From assembly GCA_004295085.1 (NCBI GenBank), contig SHNF01000006.1, positions 157,818-221,817 on the forward strand: a DNA stretch of 64,000 nucleotides, written 5' to 3'. Within the stretch, counting starts at the first letter, position 1. Every line of letters starts with the position of its first letter. Origin of the DNA: Planctomycetota bacterium (GTDB lineage Bacteria; Planctomycetota; UBA1135). The notes under the pieces were generated by a model. The model made no database searches and had not been told where the DNA came from. It worked only from the letters and a program-made list of their open reading frames with translations. The translations under genes and the position numbers were made by a program. Shown here piece after piece: positions 18,209 to 27,136 of the stretch.

Positions 18209-18684
18209 ACATGTTCCAGCGCATCCTCTTGGGCACGGACTTCTCCGACAACGCGCGCGTCGCGTACCGCTGGGCCGCGGCCCTGGCCAAGGCCTTTGAC
18301 GGCGTGGTCCAGCTGGTGCACGTGCTGGAGGACGACTTGGCCAGCGCCGCGCCGGTGCTGGCCGGGCCCTTGCACGCCGCCGAGGCCGTGGACTTCGCCC
18401 GCCTGCGCCAGGAGACACGGCGCGGGGCCCAGTCCGGCCTGGAGACGGCCGCCGCCGAGGTGCGCGCGCTCGGGGTGGCGGTGGAGCCGCACCTGCTCGA
18501 GGGCCGGCCCTGGCAGTCCCTGGTCAAGGCCGCCAAGGACCTGGGCTGCGACTGCATCGTGCTCAGCACGCACGGGCGCAGCGGCCTGGCGCACCTGCTC
18601 ATCGGCTCAACGGCGGAAAAGGTCGTGCGTACCGCCCACTGCCCGGTGCTGACGGTGCACGAAGGCGACCGTCTGCCGACCTGA
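18205..18684 (+). CDS. uspA: Universal stress protein, UspA family
   Basis: A 159-residue single-domain Usp protein. The N-terminal strand and loop ILLGTDFSD and the C-terminal STHGRSGLAHLLIGSTAEKV (the nucleotide-binding Gly-rich loop, with Ser in place of the first Gly of GxxGx9GS) point to an ATP-binding type Usp. The last strand PVLTVHE is typical. The start overlaps the phosphohydrolase stop codon (ATGA), so the two are coupled. Role: stress response, with no specific target visible. Confidence 0.9.
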   Translation: MNMFQRILLGTDFSDNARVAYRWAAALAKAFDGVVQLVHVLEDDLASAAPVLAGPLHAAEAVDFARLRQETRRGAQSGLETAAAEVRALGVAVEPHLLEGRPWQSLVKAAKDLGCDCIVLSTHGRSGLAHLLIGSTAEKVVRTAHCPVLTVHEGDRLPT

Positions 18685-18716
18685 GCCGGACATCGGCAGC
18701 CGCCGGGCGGATTCGC

Positions 18717-18722
18717 TAAGGT
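18717..18722 (+). promoter_or_regulatory. Putative -10 element of the exonuclease gene
   Basis: TAAGGT, eight bases before the ATG at 18731. It is a weak match, listed because the spacing repeats that seen at other genes. Confidence 0.25.
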
Positions 18723-18730
18723 TGCGGGCC

Positions 18731-19438
18731 ATGCCTGCCCCCACGGAGAACCTGCGCCATCCCCTGGTGGCCGTGGACATCGAGGTCGCCGGCCTCGAGT
18801 GGGAGGAGGTGGACGAGGTGACCCGGCATTACCTGCTCAACCGCTATTCCGAGGAGGAGGACAAGGAGGCGATCAAGCACCGCCTGGCCCTGGTCCGCGG
18901 CCTCGGCCGGGTGGTGGCGATCGGCATGTGGAACCTGGACAAGGACACCGGCGCGGTCCTGGTGCACGGCAGCGGCTGCAAGTGGCAGGACTTCGATCCG
19001 GTGCCCGGCTCCAAGGTCTGGCGCGGCAACGAGCGCGAGATCCTGCAGCAGTTCTGGAAGCAGGCGGCCGAGTGGGGCACTCTCATCACCTACAACGGGC
19101 GCGGCTACGACGCGCCGGTGCTGCTGACGCGCTCGGCCATGCTCGACGTCCCTCCCACGCGCTCCCTGATGGGTCCGCGCTACTCCGTGCGCGAGCACTG
19201 CGACCTCATGGAGGTCCTCAACTTCTTCGGCGCCACGCGCGAGACGTATTCCTTCGACTACTGGTGCCGCCGCTTCGGCCTGGAGTCGCCCAAGGGCAAG
19301 ATGGACGGCTCCATGGTGGCCGACAAGGCCCGCCAGGGGCGCTACGACGAGATCGCGGAATACTGCCTGCGCGACACCCGGGCCACCGCCGACCTGTTCC
19401 GGCGGCTCCGCAACACCCTGGTCCCTCTGCTGCAGTGA
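18731..19438 (+). CDS. Predicted DEDD-type 3'-5' exonuclease (PolB-like, RNase H fold)
   Basis: A 235-residue protein with the three exonuclease motifs in order: DIE (Asp16, Glu18) as Exo I, TYNGRGYDAPVL as Exo II, and EYCLRDTRAT as Exo III with the Tyr-x-x-x-Asp spacing of DEDDy enzymes. It resembles stand-alone PolB-like exonucleases with a ribonuclease-H fold, so nucleic-acid trimming or repair is likely. An upstream in-frame TTG at 18722 overlaps the presumed -10 and is not preferred. It overlaps the next lipoprotein gene by four bases. Confidence 0.8.
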   Translation: MPAPTENLRHPLVAVDIEVAGLEWEEVDEVTRHYLLNRYSEEEDKEAIKHRLALVRGLGRVVAIGMWNLDKDTGAVLVHGSGCKWQDFDPVPGSKVWRGNEREILQQFWKQAAEWGTLITYNGRGYDAPVLLTRSAMLDVPPTRSLMGPRYSVREHCDLMEVLNFFGATRETYSFDYWCRRFGLESPKGKMDGSMVADKARQGRYDEIAEYCLRDTRATADLFRRLRNTLVPLLQ

Positions 19439-20784
19439 ACGATCTCGCGCGCACGCTCGCCCTGGCCGCCCTCCTGGTCCTCGGATCCGGCTGCGCGCGC
19501 GGCGACGCCGGGCGCCTGCCGCCGTTTCCGCCGCCGGAGGAGTCCCGTTTCCCTGCCGGCGCCGAGGGCGCCGAGTTCGCCCTGCGCGCCGAGCTGTGGC
19601 CGGTCGGCGGCGACGGCGAGTGGCTGTACGTCGTAGGACCAGGGGGCTGGTTCTGGCTGGGGGAGCGCGACGAGCGGGGCGCGCTCAAGACCTTGCGCGA
19701 GCGCGCAGCCGCGCTGGAGCCGTCGGGCACGGCCGTGCTGGAGCTGCCGGAAGGGCAATGGAGCTGCGCCGGCGCGCTGTCCGCCTTCCTCGAGGCGCGC
19801 CTGCCCGGCGCCGTTGCAGCCGTGCGCGGCGCCCCGGCGCTGGTGGGGCCCCTGCTGGAGCGCAACGCTCCGCTCCCCGAGAGCGACGCGGACGCCTTCG
19901 ACCTGGCCGTGGATCTGGCGCTGGTGGACGCCGCAGCCGCGCTGCTGCCGCGCCTGCTCGGGCGCGTGGAGTTGTCCGTGCGCGAGCTGGACGAGTCGCC
20001 CGTGGCCGATGCGCGCGTGCACGTGCAGCCGCCGCTGGCCGATCCGGCCTGGTCCAAGGCCTGGCGGCCACCGGCGCTGCCGGAAGGCATCGGCGTGCTG
20101 CGCCTGGAGCTCGCCGGCGATGTCCTCTGGCCGCGCGTGGAGCAGCGCCTGCAGCAGTGGGGCTTCCGCGTGCCGCCGCAGCCGCCCACGGACCTGGTGC
20201 TGGAGGTCCACGGACTGTCCCTGGGCCGCGCCGCCGGGATCGTGCTGGCTCTGCCGGCGGAATGGGCGCCCGGGGAGCGGCTCCTGGCGCAACGCGTGGA
20301 GAGCTGGCTGGCGGCCCTGGGCGTCGAGCCGGCGGCCGGCGACCGCGGCGAGTGGCTGGATCTGGACCAGGAGAGCTTCACCCTGCACTACGACGGCGCG
20401 GTGCTGCACGCCATGGGGCAGACCGGCTTCCGCGCCGAGCTGGAGGCGGCGCTGGCGCGCGACCGGCCGCAGCCGTTCGCAGAGCGGCGCTGGGGCTGGC
20501 CGCGCGGCGGCGTGGGGCTGGTGCTGGACCTGCGCGCCCTGGAAGGGACGCTGCGCCAGCTCGCGCCCATCCCGATCCCGCAGCTGCAGGGCTCGGACCC
20601 ATCCGAGCGCATCGTCGAAGTGGTGGCGGCACCGCAGCAGGGCGCCCTGCGCCTGCACGCGCGCTGGCCATCTTCCGCCGTGCGGCGCGGGTTCGATCCG
20701 ACCCGCTCCGGGCTCGAGGCCTGGGCCGGCCGGGAGCTCCTGGAGGGCGCGCTGCGCTGGCTGCTGATCCCGGAGGGTGACTAG
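19435..20784 (+). CDS. Lipoprotein of unknown function
   Basis: A 449-residue protein beginning at a GTG that overlaps the exonuclease stop (GTGA). The N-terminus is a lipoprotein signal with lipobox VLGSGC. The mature protein has alternating beta and alpha segments, many Trp residues and no recognised catalytic motif. Two similarly sized halves both contain runs of the type VLDLRAL or LEVHGLSLG, but I cannot show an internal duplication. It directly precedes the flippase gene with no gap, which suggests envelope function. Confidence 0.75.
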   Translation: MNDLARTLALAALLVLGSGCARGDAGRLPPFPPPEESRFPAGAEGAEFALRAELWPVGGDGEWLYVVGPGGWFWLGERDERGALKTLRERAAALEPSGTAVLELPEGQWSCAGALSAFLEARLPGAVAAVRGAPALVGPLLERNAPLPESDADAFDLAVDLALVDAAAALLPRLLGRVELSVRELDESPVADARVHVQPPLADPAWSKAWRPPALPEGIGVLRLELAGDVLWPRVEQRLQQWGFRVPPQPPTDLVLEVHGLSLGRAAGIVLALPAEWAPGERLLAQRVESWLAALGVEPAAGDRGEWLDLDQESFTLHYDGAVLHAMGQTGFRAELEAALARDRPQPFAERRWGWPRGGVGLVLDLRALEGTLRQLAPIPIPQLQGSDPSERIVEVVAAPQQGALRLHARWPSSAVRRGFDPTRSGLEAWAGRELLEGALRWLLIPEGD

Positions 20785-22317
20785 TTGTCGGTCGCGCGCA
20801 ACACGCTGTTGCTGGCGATCGCCAAGACCTTCAGCGTCTCGCTGTACTTCCTGTTCGGGATCGTGCTGCCGTGGGCGGTCACGGAGGAAGCCAACGGCGT
20901 GTACACGCTGATGTCCACGCTGATCGCGATCGGCGGCTTCGTGACCATGTTCGGCGTGCCGCTGCTGGTGACGCGCGGCATCGCCCGCGACCCGGCCCGG
21001 ACCGCCGAGGCCTTCGTGGACGCGCGCACCACCACGCTGCTCGGCAGCGCGGCCGCCGCGCTGCTGGTGTTCGGCTACCTGGGGCTGCGCATGGGTCTGC
21101 AGGACGGCTGGCAGCCGCCGTACCTGGTGCTCGGCCTGCTGATCTGCGGCATCCTGTACTTCGACGCGCGCGGCACCGTGGGCGAGGCCGTGTGCCAGGG
21201 CCACGAGGCCATGCAGTTCCCGGCGCTGATCGAGATCCTGACCGGGACGGTGAAGGCGGGCCTGGCGATGGCGGCGCTGTTCCTGCTGCGCGGGCGCGTG
21301 GACGACGCGGTGCAGCTGTACGCCGTGTACGCCATGTTCCTGCTCGGCTCGGTGGTCCGCGGCATGCTGCTGCCGGCCATCGCGCGCCGCCGCTTCATCC
21401 CGGGGGAGCTGCCGGCGCCGAGCCTGCGCCGCGCCGGCGCGCTGCTCAGCGAGTCGGTGTGGCTGGCGCTGTTCCAGGTGATGCGCATGCTGCGCAACCG
21501 CATGGACATCCTGCTGCTCGGCCTGCTCGTTCCGGTGGCGGCCGGCATGGACGAGGTCGCCGCCGGCAAGGCCGCGACCGGGCTCTACGGCCAGGCCATG
21601 CGCGTCGTGTTCGTGTTCCACATCTTCACCGACGCCTTCAGCCGGGCCATCTTCCCGCGCATGGCGCGGCTGACGCGCGATCCCGCGACCCGGGACGAAG
21701 CGCGCCTGCAGTACCTGCGCACGGTGGCATTCCAGGCCTGGTGGGCCGCGCCGCTGGCGGCCGTCATCTTCCTCTACGCCGATCAGGTGGCCGGCTGGTT
21801 CGGCGCGACATACCGCGACGGCATCCCGGGCCTGGACGGCACCACCGGCGACGTGCTGCGCATCGTGGCGCTGGCCATGCTGCTCGACTCGATCGGCGGG
21901 CCGGTCGGCATGGTCATCATCGGCATCCCCGGCAACGAGCGCAAACTCCCCTGGCTGGGCCTGGCACTGGCCGGCACCAGCCTGCTGTTCAACCTGCTGT
22001 TGATCCCGCGCTACGGCATCCTGGGCGCCGCCTACGCCTGCGTGGCCGCGGCCGCGGCCGAGTTCCTGGTCAAGATCCTGATCGTCCGCGGCCTGCTGAG
22101 CGAGCCCCTCGCCATGCTCGGCCGCGCCGCGCCCTGCCTGGTGCTGGCGGCAGCGCTGGCGGCGCTCCTGAGCGCGACGCCTTTGCGCGCCCAGGCGCTG
22201 CTCGGCGGCGCGGTGCTGGCCGTGGCCTACGCCGGCGCCAGCGCGGCCTTCGGCCTGGTGGACCCGGCCATCAAGAACCGGCTGCGGGCGCGCTTCGGCC
22301 GGGCCCCGGCGGCGTAG
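20785..22317 (+). CDS. Polysaccharide flippase (MOP/Wzx-type transporter)
   Basis: A 510-residue membrane protein with about 12-14 hydrophobic segments, beginning with the family-like SVARNTLLLAIAKTFSVSLY. It uses a TTG directly after the upstream stop codon. Characteristic features include the long N-terminal helix pairs, a cytosolic QVMRMLRNRMDILLLGLL region and repeated LNLLLIPRYGILGAAYACV near the C-terminus, as in oligosaccharide flippases. It should move an undecaprenyl-linked glycan across the inner membrane, which fits the O-antigen ligase, Wzz and Wza-like genes downstream. Confidence 0.88.
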   Translation: MSVARNTLLLAIAKTFSVSLYFLFGIVLPWAVTEEANGVYTLMSTLIAIGGFVTMFGVPLLVTRGIARDPARTAEAFVDARTTTLLGSAAAALLVFGYLGLRMGLQDGWQPPYLVLGLLICGILYFDARGTVGEAVCQGHEAMQFPALIEILTGTVKAGLAMAALFLLRGRVDDAVQLYAVYAMFLLGSVVRGMLLPAIARRRFIPGELPAPSLRRAGALLSESVWLALFQVMRMLRNRMDILLLGLLVPVAAGMDEVAAGKAATGLYGQAMRVVFVFHIFTDAFSRAIFPRMARLTRDPATRDEARLQYLRTVAFQAWWAAPLAAVIFLYADQVAGWFGATYRDGIPGLDGTTGDVLRIVALAMLLDSIGGPVGMVIIGIPGNERKLPWLGLALAGTSLLFNLLLIPRYGILGAAYACVAAAAAEFLVKILIVRGLLSEPLAMLGRAAPCLVLAAALAALLSATPLRAQALLGGAVLAVAYAGASAAFGLVDPAIKNRLRARFGRAPAA

Positions 22318-22388
22318 CGCGGTTGCGCCGCGCCGGCCCGGGATGCTGAGATAGGCGCGCCGGCGCGCCGCCGGAGCGGAGGTCTGCG

Positions 22389-23285
22389 ATGTTTGGCGTC
22401 GAAATCCTGGAAGTCGCCATCGGGCTGGTGCTGCTCTATTCACTCCTGAGCATCGCCTGCACTGCGCTCACGGAGGCCGTGGCGCGCCTGCTGGCCTTGC
22501 GCTCCCGCTGCCTCCGCAACGGCCTGGCCGAGCTGCTGCACACCTCCGATCCGCAGCAGGCGTTCCACCTGCGGGTCCTGCGCCACGGCCTGATCGCCAC
22601 GCTGCCCAAGGAGCGGCGCATGCTGTTCGGCACCGGCGGCACCACGACCATCCCCGCGCCGTTCTTCTCACTGTCCCTGCTGGACGTGATCGCCGGCGCG
22701 GCCCGCAAGCTCCCGCAGACCGTGGAGGAGCTGGAGAGGCTCGCCGGCCAGTTGCCGGATGGCGACGGCAAGGGCGCCATCCTGGCGCTGCTCAAGGGGG
22801 CCGGCGACAGCTTCGACCGCGCACGGCAGAGCCTGGAAGCCTGGTTCGACGAGGCCATGAACCAGTTGTCCAACCGCTACCGGCGCAATGCCGCGCTGAT
22901 CTCCTTCGTGTTCGGCGTCGTGCTTGTGATCGGTTTCAACGCCGACACCGTGTTCATGGCGGGGCGCCTGTGGCAGGACGACGCCCTGCGCGCGGCCGCC
23001 GTCGCCCAGGCCGAGCGGCTGCGCGAGACCGCGCCCGGGGCCGCTGGCGCCGCGGAAGCCGCCGAGGCCGCGGCCGCCGTCTTCCCCGTGGGCTGGCAGG
23101 CCAGCCCGCTGCCGACGGACGCGGGCGGCTGGATCCTGAAGCTGCTGGGCCTGTTCATCACCGCGGTCGCGGCCTCGCTCGGTTCTCCGTTCTGGTTCGA
23201 GCTGCTGGCGAAGCTGTCCTCCGTGCGCCAGGCGGCGCGCCCCAAGACCCCGCTGCCAGGCCCGGAGGACACGGAGAAGCCGTAG
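22389..23285 (+). CDS. Three-helix membrane protein of an uncharacterised family
   Basis: A 298-residue protein with an SD (GGAGG, seven to eleven bases before the ATG). There is a hydrophobic N-terminus (LEVAIGLVLLYSLLSIACTA), a long hydrophilic region rich in Arg and Leu, a central helix (ALISFVFGVVLVIGFNADTV) and a last helix ending in LGSPFWFELLAKLSSVRQ. I recall this N-terminus and the GxPFWF ending from conserved hypothetical proteins of various bacteria, but no function is known to me. The Ala-rich stretch near residues 210-225 is low complexity. It sits within the polysaccharide region. Confidence 0.75.
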   Translation: MFGVEILEVAIGLVLLYSLLSIACTALTEAVARLLALRSRCLRNGLAELLHTSDPQQAFHLRVLRHGLIATLPKERRMLFGTGGTTTIPAPFFSLSLLDVIAGAARKLPQTVEELERLAGQLPDGDGKGAILALLKGAGDSFDRARQSLEAWFDEAMNQLSNRYRRNAALISFVFGVVLVIGFNADTVFMAGRLWQDDALRAAAVAQAERLRETAPGAAGAAEAAEAAAAVFPVGWQASPLPTDAGGWILKLLGLFITAVAASLGSPFWFELLAKLSSVRQAARPKTPLPGPEDTEKP

Positions 23286-23288
23286 AAT
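23283..23288 (+). promoter_or_regulatory. Putative -10 element of the second phosphohydrolase-superfamily gene
   Basis: TAGAAT overlaps the upstream stop codon region and ends 12 bases before the ATG at 23301. A -35 is not evident. Confidence 0.45.
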
Positions 23289-23300
23289 GTCCCGCTTCGC

Positions 23301-24992
23301 ATGGCGCAGGATCCCCTCGTGAACGGCGCGAAGCGACAGCGCGTGGTGTTCGTCGGCATCGACGGCGGCTCCTGGAACGTCATCGAGCCCATGGCGGCCG
23401 CGGGCCAGCTTCCCAACCTGGCCGCGCTGATGCGCGGCGGCAGCTACGGGCCGCTGCGCAGCACCATCCCGGTCAACAGCTCGGTGGCCTGGGCCTCGTT
23501 CATGACCGGCTGCCACGCCGGCAAGCACGGCGTGTTCTTCTTCCGGGAGCAGCGCCACGGCAGCTACCAGCGGCCGGTGATCTCGTTCCGCAGCATCCAG
23601 GCGCCGACCCTCTGGAAGCTGGCCAGCGAGATGGGCCGCAAGGTGGTGGTGCTGTACTTCCCGCTGACCTTCCCGCCGGAGCGGGTGAACGGCGCCATGA
23701 TCGGCGGCCTGCTGACGCCGGACCGCGACAGCGACTTCATCTGGCCGCCGGAGCTGCGCCAGGAGCTGCAGCGGGCGGTGGGGGACGTCCCCAGCGACAA
23801 CGAGCCGGAGAAGCTGTTCCACGCCGGCGACCTGAAGGGCGCGGAGCAGAGCCTGCTGCACGTCGCCGAGCAGATCACGCGCATCGCCGAGTACTGCCTG
23901 GAGAAGCTCGACCCCGACCTGTTCGCGGTGGTGTTCCGCCAGGCCGACCTCACCTGCCACCAGGCCTGGTGCTTCCAGGACCCGGAGTGGGCCGCGCGCA
24001 ACCCCGAGCAGGCGCGCGGCCGCGAGCACCTGGTGCGCCTGGTGTACCAGCGCCTGGACGCGGCCCTGGGCCGCATCCGCGCCGCGGCGGCGCGCCTGGA
24101 CGGCGCGGTGGCCTTCGGCGTGGGCAGCGACCACGGCTTCGGGCCCATCACCTACCGCTTCTTCCTCAACAAGTGGCTGGTGGACAACGGCTACCTGGTG
24201 CTGAAGCGCGGCGCCCGGCTGCTGCCATACACGATGTACGCGCAGCGCAAGTGGCGCGGCTTGCTGCGGCGCACCGGGCTGCTGCGCTTCTTCCCGCGCA
24301 TGACCGAGGTGAAGGGGCCGGAGCGCATGATCCTGGACATGGTGGACTGGTCGCGCACGCGCGCCTACAGCACGGTGAGCGGCGGCGAGGACGTGGTGCT
24401 CATCAACCTGCGCGGGCGCGAGCCGGAAGGCATCGTCGCGCCGGGGGCGGAGTACGAGCGCCTGCGCGACGAGATCGTGGGGAAGCTCAAGGACGTGCGC
24501 GCCGAGGACGGGACGCCGATCGTGCAGCATGTGTTCCGGCGCGAAGAGCTGTGGCAGGGCCCGCAGGTGCCGCTCGCGCCCGACATCCAGTTCCTGCCCG
24601 TGGACTCCTCGGTGAACATGGCGGCCAGCCCGGTGCACCCGCGCACGGTGGAGCCGGCCGTCGAGGGGCGCCCGGCCATGCACCGCATCACCGGCGTGTA
24701 CCTGTGGGAAGGGCCAGGCATCTTCCGGCCCGGCTTCCGCCACGAGGGCCCCCAGATCGCCGACATGGGCGTCACCATCCTGCACCTGCTCGGCCTGCCC
24801 GTGGACGAGCACATGGACGGGCGCGTGATGGAGGCCGTGTTCACCGACGCCTACCGGCAGGCGCATCCGCTGCAGCGGCGCCGCGGCCACGTGCAGCTCG
24901 GCGCCGGCGCCGGCGCCGGCGGCAGCCAACTGAGCGCGGACGACGAGGCCAAGCTGGTGGAGACCATGCAGGCGCTCGGGTACATGGAATAG
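23301..24992 (+). CDS. Alkaline-phosphatase-superfamily protein, probably cytosolic (COG3379-like)
   Basis: A 563-residue protein with no signal peptide or membrane segment. The catalytic domain starts VVFVGIDGGSWNVIEPM (Asp21); Ser60 in NSSVAWASFMTG occupies the nucleophile position nine residues before the conserved Thr. GVGSDHGFGP gives the distal metal site. Relatives are often annotated as predicted phosphohydrolase or phosphomutase and occur near exopolysaccharide genes. The tail after a Gly/Ala linker (residues about 533-540) ends MQALGYME, the shared motif. The following PIG-L gene is six bases away. The substrate is unknown; a sugar-phosphate or nucleotide-sugar intermediate would fit the context. 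Confidence 0.82.
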   Translation: MAQDPLVNGAKRQRVVFVGIDGGSWNVIEPMAAAGQLPNLAALMRGGSYGPLRSTIPVNSSVAWASFMTGCHAGKHGVFFFREQRHGSYQRPVISFRSIQAPTLWKLASEMGRKVVVLYFPLTFPPERVNGAMIGGLLTPDRDSDFIWPPELRQELQRAVGDVPSDNEPEKLFHAGDLKGAEQSLLHVAEQITRIAEYCLEKLDPDLFAVVFRQADLTCHQAWCFQDPEWAARNPEQARGREHLVRLVYQRLDAALGRIRAAAARLDGAVAFGVGSDHGFGPITYRFFLNKWLVDNGYLVLKRGARLLPYTMYAQRKWRGLLRRTGLLRFFPRMTEVKGPERMILDMVDWSRTRAYSTVSGGEDVVLINLRGREPEGIVAPGAEYERLRDEIVGKLKDVRAEDGTPIVQHVFRREELWQGPQVPLAPDIQFLPVDSSVNMAASPVHPRTVEPAVEGRPAMHRITGVYLWEGPGIFRPGFRHEGPQIADMGVTILHLLGLPVDEHMDGRVMEAVFTDAYRQAHPLQRRRGHVQLGAGAGAGGSQLSADDEAKLVETMQALGYME

Positions 24993-24998
24993 TCGCGC

Positions 24999-26279
24999 AT
25001 GGGGCGCCTGTTCCACACCATCCTGGGGCGCCCCCAGAACATCTTGAGCATGCCGGTCGTGGGCGAGGCCCTGCCCACGCAGCGCCCGGGCTTCACCGCC
25101 GGCGATCCGCGGCCCTGGATCCCCGGGACCCTGGCCTTGCTGCAGCAAGGCGGCGCGGCGGCGCTGCCCTGGACGCGCGACCGCGACCTGCTGCTCGCGC
25201 CGTATCCGGCACCGGGAGACGAGAACGGGCTGCTGCAGGAACTCCTGCGCAGCCTGCCGGACCGCTACCCCGTGGCCTTGTACGAGCGCGACACTCCGCT
25301 CGTCCCCAACCTCCTGCTGCCGGGGCCGGCTCCCGACGGACTGGATTTTCGCGACCCGGCCGCCGGCCTGCGCGCCTACCGCTCGGGCTTCCGCCACCAG
25401 GGCCGCGGCGGCGCCGAGGCCTGCGTGCTGCTGCCGGCGCGGCGCCTGAGCCTGCTGCTGCGCGGCAGCTCCTTCGCGGCCATGCGCCCCGGCGGCGGCG
25501 ACTCGCTGCAGAACCGCCGCTTCCTGCTGGCGGCTCTGGACCACCAGCGCACGCTGGACGCCTTGAGCCCGTACCTGGACGGAGGCGCGCTGGCCCCGGC
25601 GCAGCGCGTGCTCGTGCTGATGCCGCACTTCGACGACGAGGTCATCCAGTGCGGCGGCGCCATCCTGCAGGCGCTGCAGGACGGCGCCGAGCTGGCGGTG
25701 GCCTGGCTCACGGACGGGCGCAAGGGCGTCAGCACCCTTTCCGAGGCGCAGTCGGCGCGCGTCCGCCACGAGGAGGCCGAAGCCGTCATGTCGGCGCTGG
25801 GCGTGAAACTCTGGCATTTCCTGGACGCCCCGGAGACGCGGCTGCGCCGGCGCGGTCCCTGGACCGGCCGGCTGGCGGCGCTGCTGCGCGAGTTCCAGCC
25901 GGAGCGCGTGCACACCGTGTGGTGGGACGACAACAACGCCGACCACTACGAGGCCAGCCGGGTGCTGCGCAAGGCCTGGCCCGGGGGCATGCAGGACGTC
26001 GCCATCGCCGCCAGCGGCCTGTGGACGCCTCTGCCCGGCGGCGCGCTGCTGCCGCTGGCGGCAGAGCAGCGCCGGCGCAAGGACGAGGCCCTGCGCGCCT
26101 ACGCATCGCAGCTCGCGGAAGTGGACTACCTGCGCGTCGAGCGCGGGCTGTCCTGCTACTACGGCCGGCGCCTGCCGGAGCCCGGCTACGCCGAAGCCTT
26201 CCTGACCCTGCCCGCGGCCGAATACTGGCGCGCCTTCCGGCGCAGCGGCGCCGACCGCCGCTGGTTCATCGGCGCCTGA
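24999..26279 (+). CDS. PIG-L family deacetylase with a 200-residue N-terminal extension
   Basis: A 426-residue protein. The C-terminal half is a PIG-L/LmbE-type Zn-dependent N-deacetylase: the signature appears as MPHFDDEVIQCGG (residues 208-220; usual form AHPDDE, here Phe replaces Pro), then WLTDG and a His-containing DDNNADHYEAS segment that would complete the zinc site. The first 200 residues are not part of the standard family and have no motif I recognise, though they are rich in Arg and Leu and end just before QRVLVLMPHF. Deacetylation of an N-acetylated sugar lipid or polysaccharide is the expected reaction. It lies six bases after the phosphohydrolase-superfamily gene and converges on the Wza-like gene. 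Confidence 0.82.
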   Translation: MGRLFHTILGRPQNILSMPVVGEALPTQRPGFTAGDPRPWIPGTLALLQQGGAAALPWTRDRDLLLAPYPAPGDENGLLQELLRSLPDRYPVALYERDTPLVPNLLLPGPAPDGLDFRDPAAGLRAYRSGFRHQGRGGAEACVLLPARRLSLLLRGSSFAAMRPGGGDSLQNRRFLLAALDHQRTLDALSPYLDGGALAPAQRVLVLMPHFDDEVIQCGGAILQALQDGAELAVAWLTDGRKGVSTLSEAQSARVRHEEAEAVMSALGVKLWHFLDAPETRLRRRGPWTGRLAALLREFQPERVHTVWWDDNNADHYEASRVLRKAWPGGMQDVAIAASGLWTPLPGGALLPLAAEQRRRKDEALRAYASQLAEVDYLRVERGLSCYYGRRLPEPGYAEAFLTLPAAEYWRAFRRSGADRRWFIGA

Positions 26280-26285
26280 ATGGCG

Positions 26286-27050
26286 CTACGGCCGGCGCTG
26301 GTCGTTGATCACGCTGGAGACGGTGTCGCCCAGCAAGATGGCGCGCTCGGCCTGCACCACGGCGCGCAGGGCCTGGTTGACCACGAGCAGCTTGTCGAAG
26401 AACTCCGACTCCCAGGTGCGCAGCACGTACACGTAATCGCCGGGGCGCACGTAGGGGATCTCCTGGCGCGCGTTCAGCTCTTCCGGATCGAAGAGGGCCG
26501 TGATGTTGTACGGCGTGACCTGCCAGCGGCCCTCCACGTTGCGCGCCACCACCACGCCGGTCTCGTCGCCGTCGCCGTTGACGCCCCCGGCCTGGGCGAT
26601 GACCTCCAGGATGGTGGTGCGCGGGGTGGTCATCGGCAGGACCGAAGGACTGTTCACCTGGCCGATCACGGTGACCTTGCGCTCGGCACTGGGCCCCACC
26701 TTGATCACGAGCGAGGGGTCCACCAGGTAGCGGGCGTAAGCGGAGGTGAGCAGCTCGTCGAGCTGGAACACGGTGAGCCCTTCGGCGCGCACCGGGCCGA
26801 TCAGGTAGCAGTCGAGCATGCCGTCGGGACCGACCACGTAATTCTGGGTCAGGTCCTGGTGGTTCCAGATCTCCACCGCCACCTTGTCGCCGGGGCCCAT
26901 GTAGAAGGCGCCGTTGCGGATCTCCGCGGTGATGTTGGCGCCCATGAGGTCGGGGTTGTCGCCCAGGTAGGGCTGGTCCTTGACCGCGTGGGAGCAGGCC
27001 GCGAGCAGCAGCAGGGGAAAGAGGGGGCGCAGCGGGACGGGGGTGGTCAT
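26286..27050 (-). CDS. Polysaccharide export lipoprotein (Wza-like)
   Basis: A 254-residue protein. The ATG at 27050 gives a lipoprotein signal (FPLLLLAAC); longer in-frame starts would spoil it. The mature part holds a Poly_export domain (GDKVAVEIWNHQDL through VDPSLVIKV) and one SLBB-like domain (VTVIGQVNSPSVLPM, ILEVIAQAGGV). It is short compared with E. coli Wza and lacks the C-terminal outer-membrane helix, as in many minimal export proteins. It would carry the polysaccharide across periplasm and outer membrane with the Wzz-like protein encoded at 30311. It is transcribed divergently from the phosphohydrolase-superfamily gene at 27137. Confidence 0.88.
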   Translation of the reverse strand: MTTPVPLRPLFPLLLLAACSHAVKDQPYLGDNPDLMGANITAEIRNGAFYMGPGDKVAVEIWNHQDLTQNYVVGPDGMLDCYLIGPVRAEGLTVFQLDELLTSAYARYLVDPSLVIKVGPSAERKVTVIGQVNSPSVLPMTTPRTTILEVIAQAGGVNGDGDETGVVVARNVEGRWQVTPYNITALFDPEELNARQEIPYVRPGDYVYVLRTWESEFFDKLLVVNQALRAVVQAERAILLGDTVSSVINDQRRP

Positions 27051-27077
27051 CGGCGGGGTGCCGGGGCGGGAGGGCGG

Positions 27078-27106
27078 ATTGTCCCAGAACCCCCCGGCGT
27101 GTCCAA
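27078..27106 (-). promoter_or_regulatory. Sigma70-type promoter of the Wza-like gene
   Basis: On the minus strand TTGGAC (27106-27101) and GACAAT (27083-27078) are separated by 17 bases, leaving a short leader before the ATG at 27050. Confidence 0.6.
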
Positions 27107-27136
27107 TACCCGGCTCCGCCGCCCCGAGTCCCCCCG

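Noticed and set aside
22668..25946. A 1092-codon open frame on the minus strand
   Set aside because: It runs opposite two well-supported genes (23301 and 24999) and reflects the lack of stop codons in high-GC antisense DNA.
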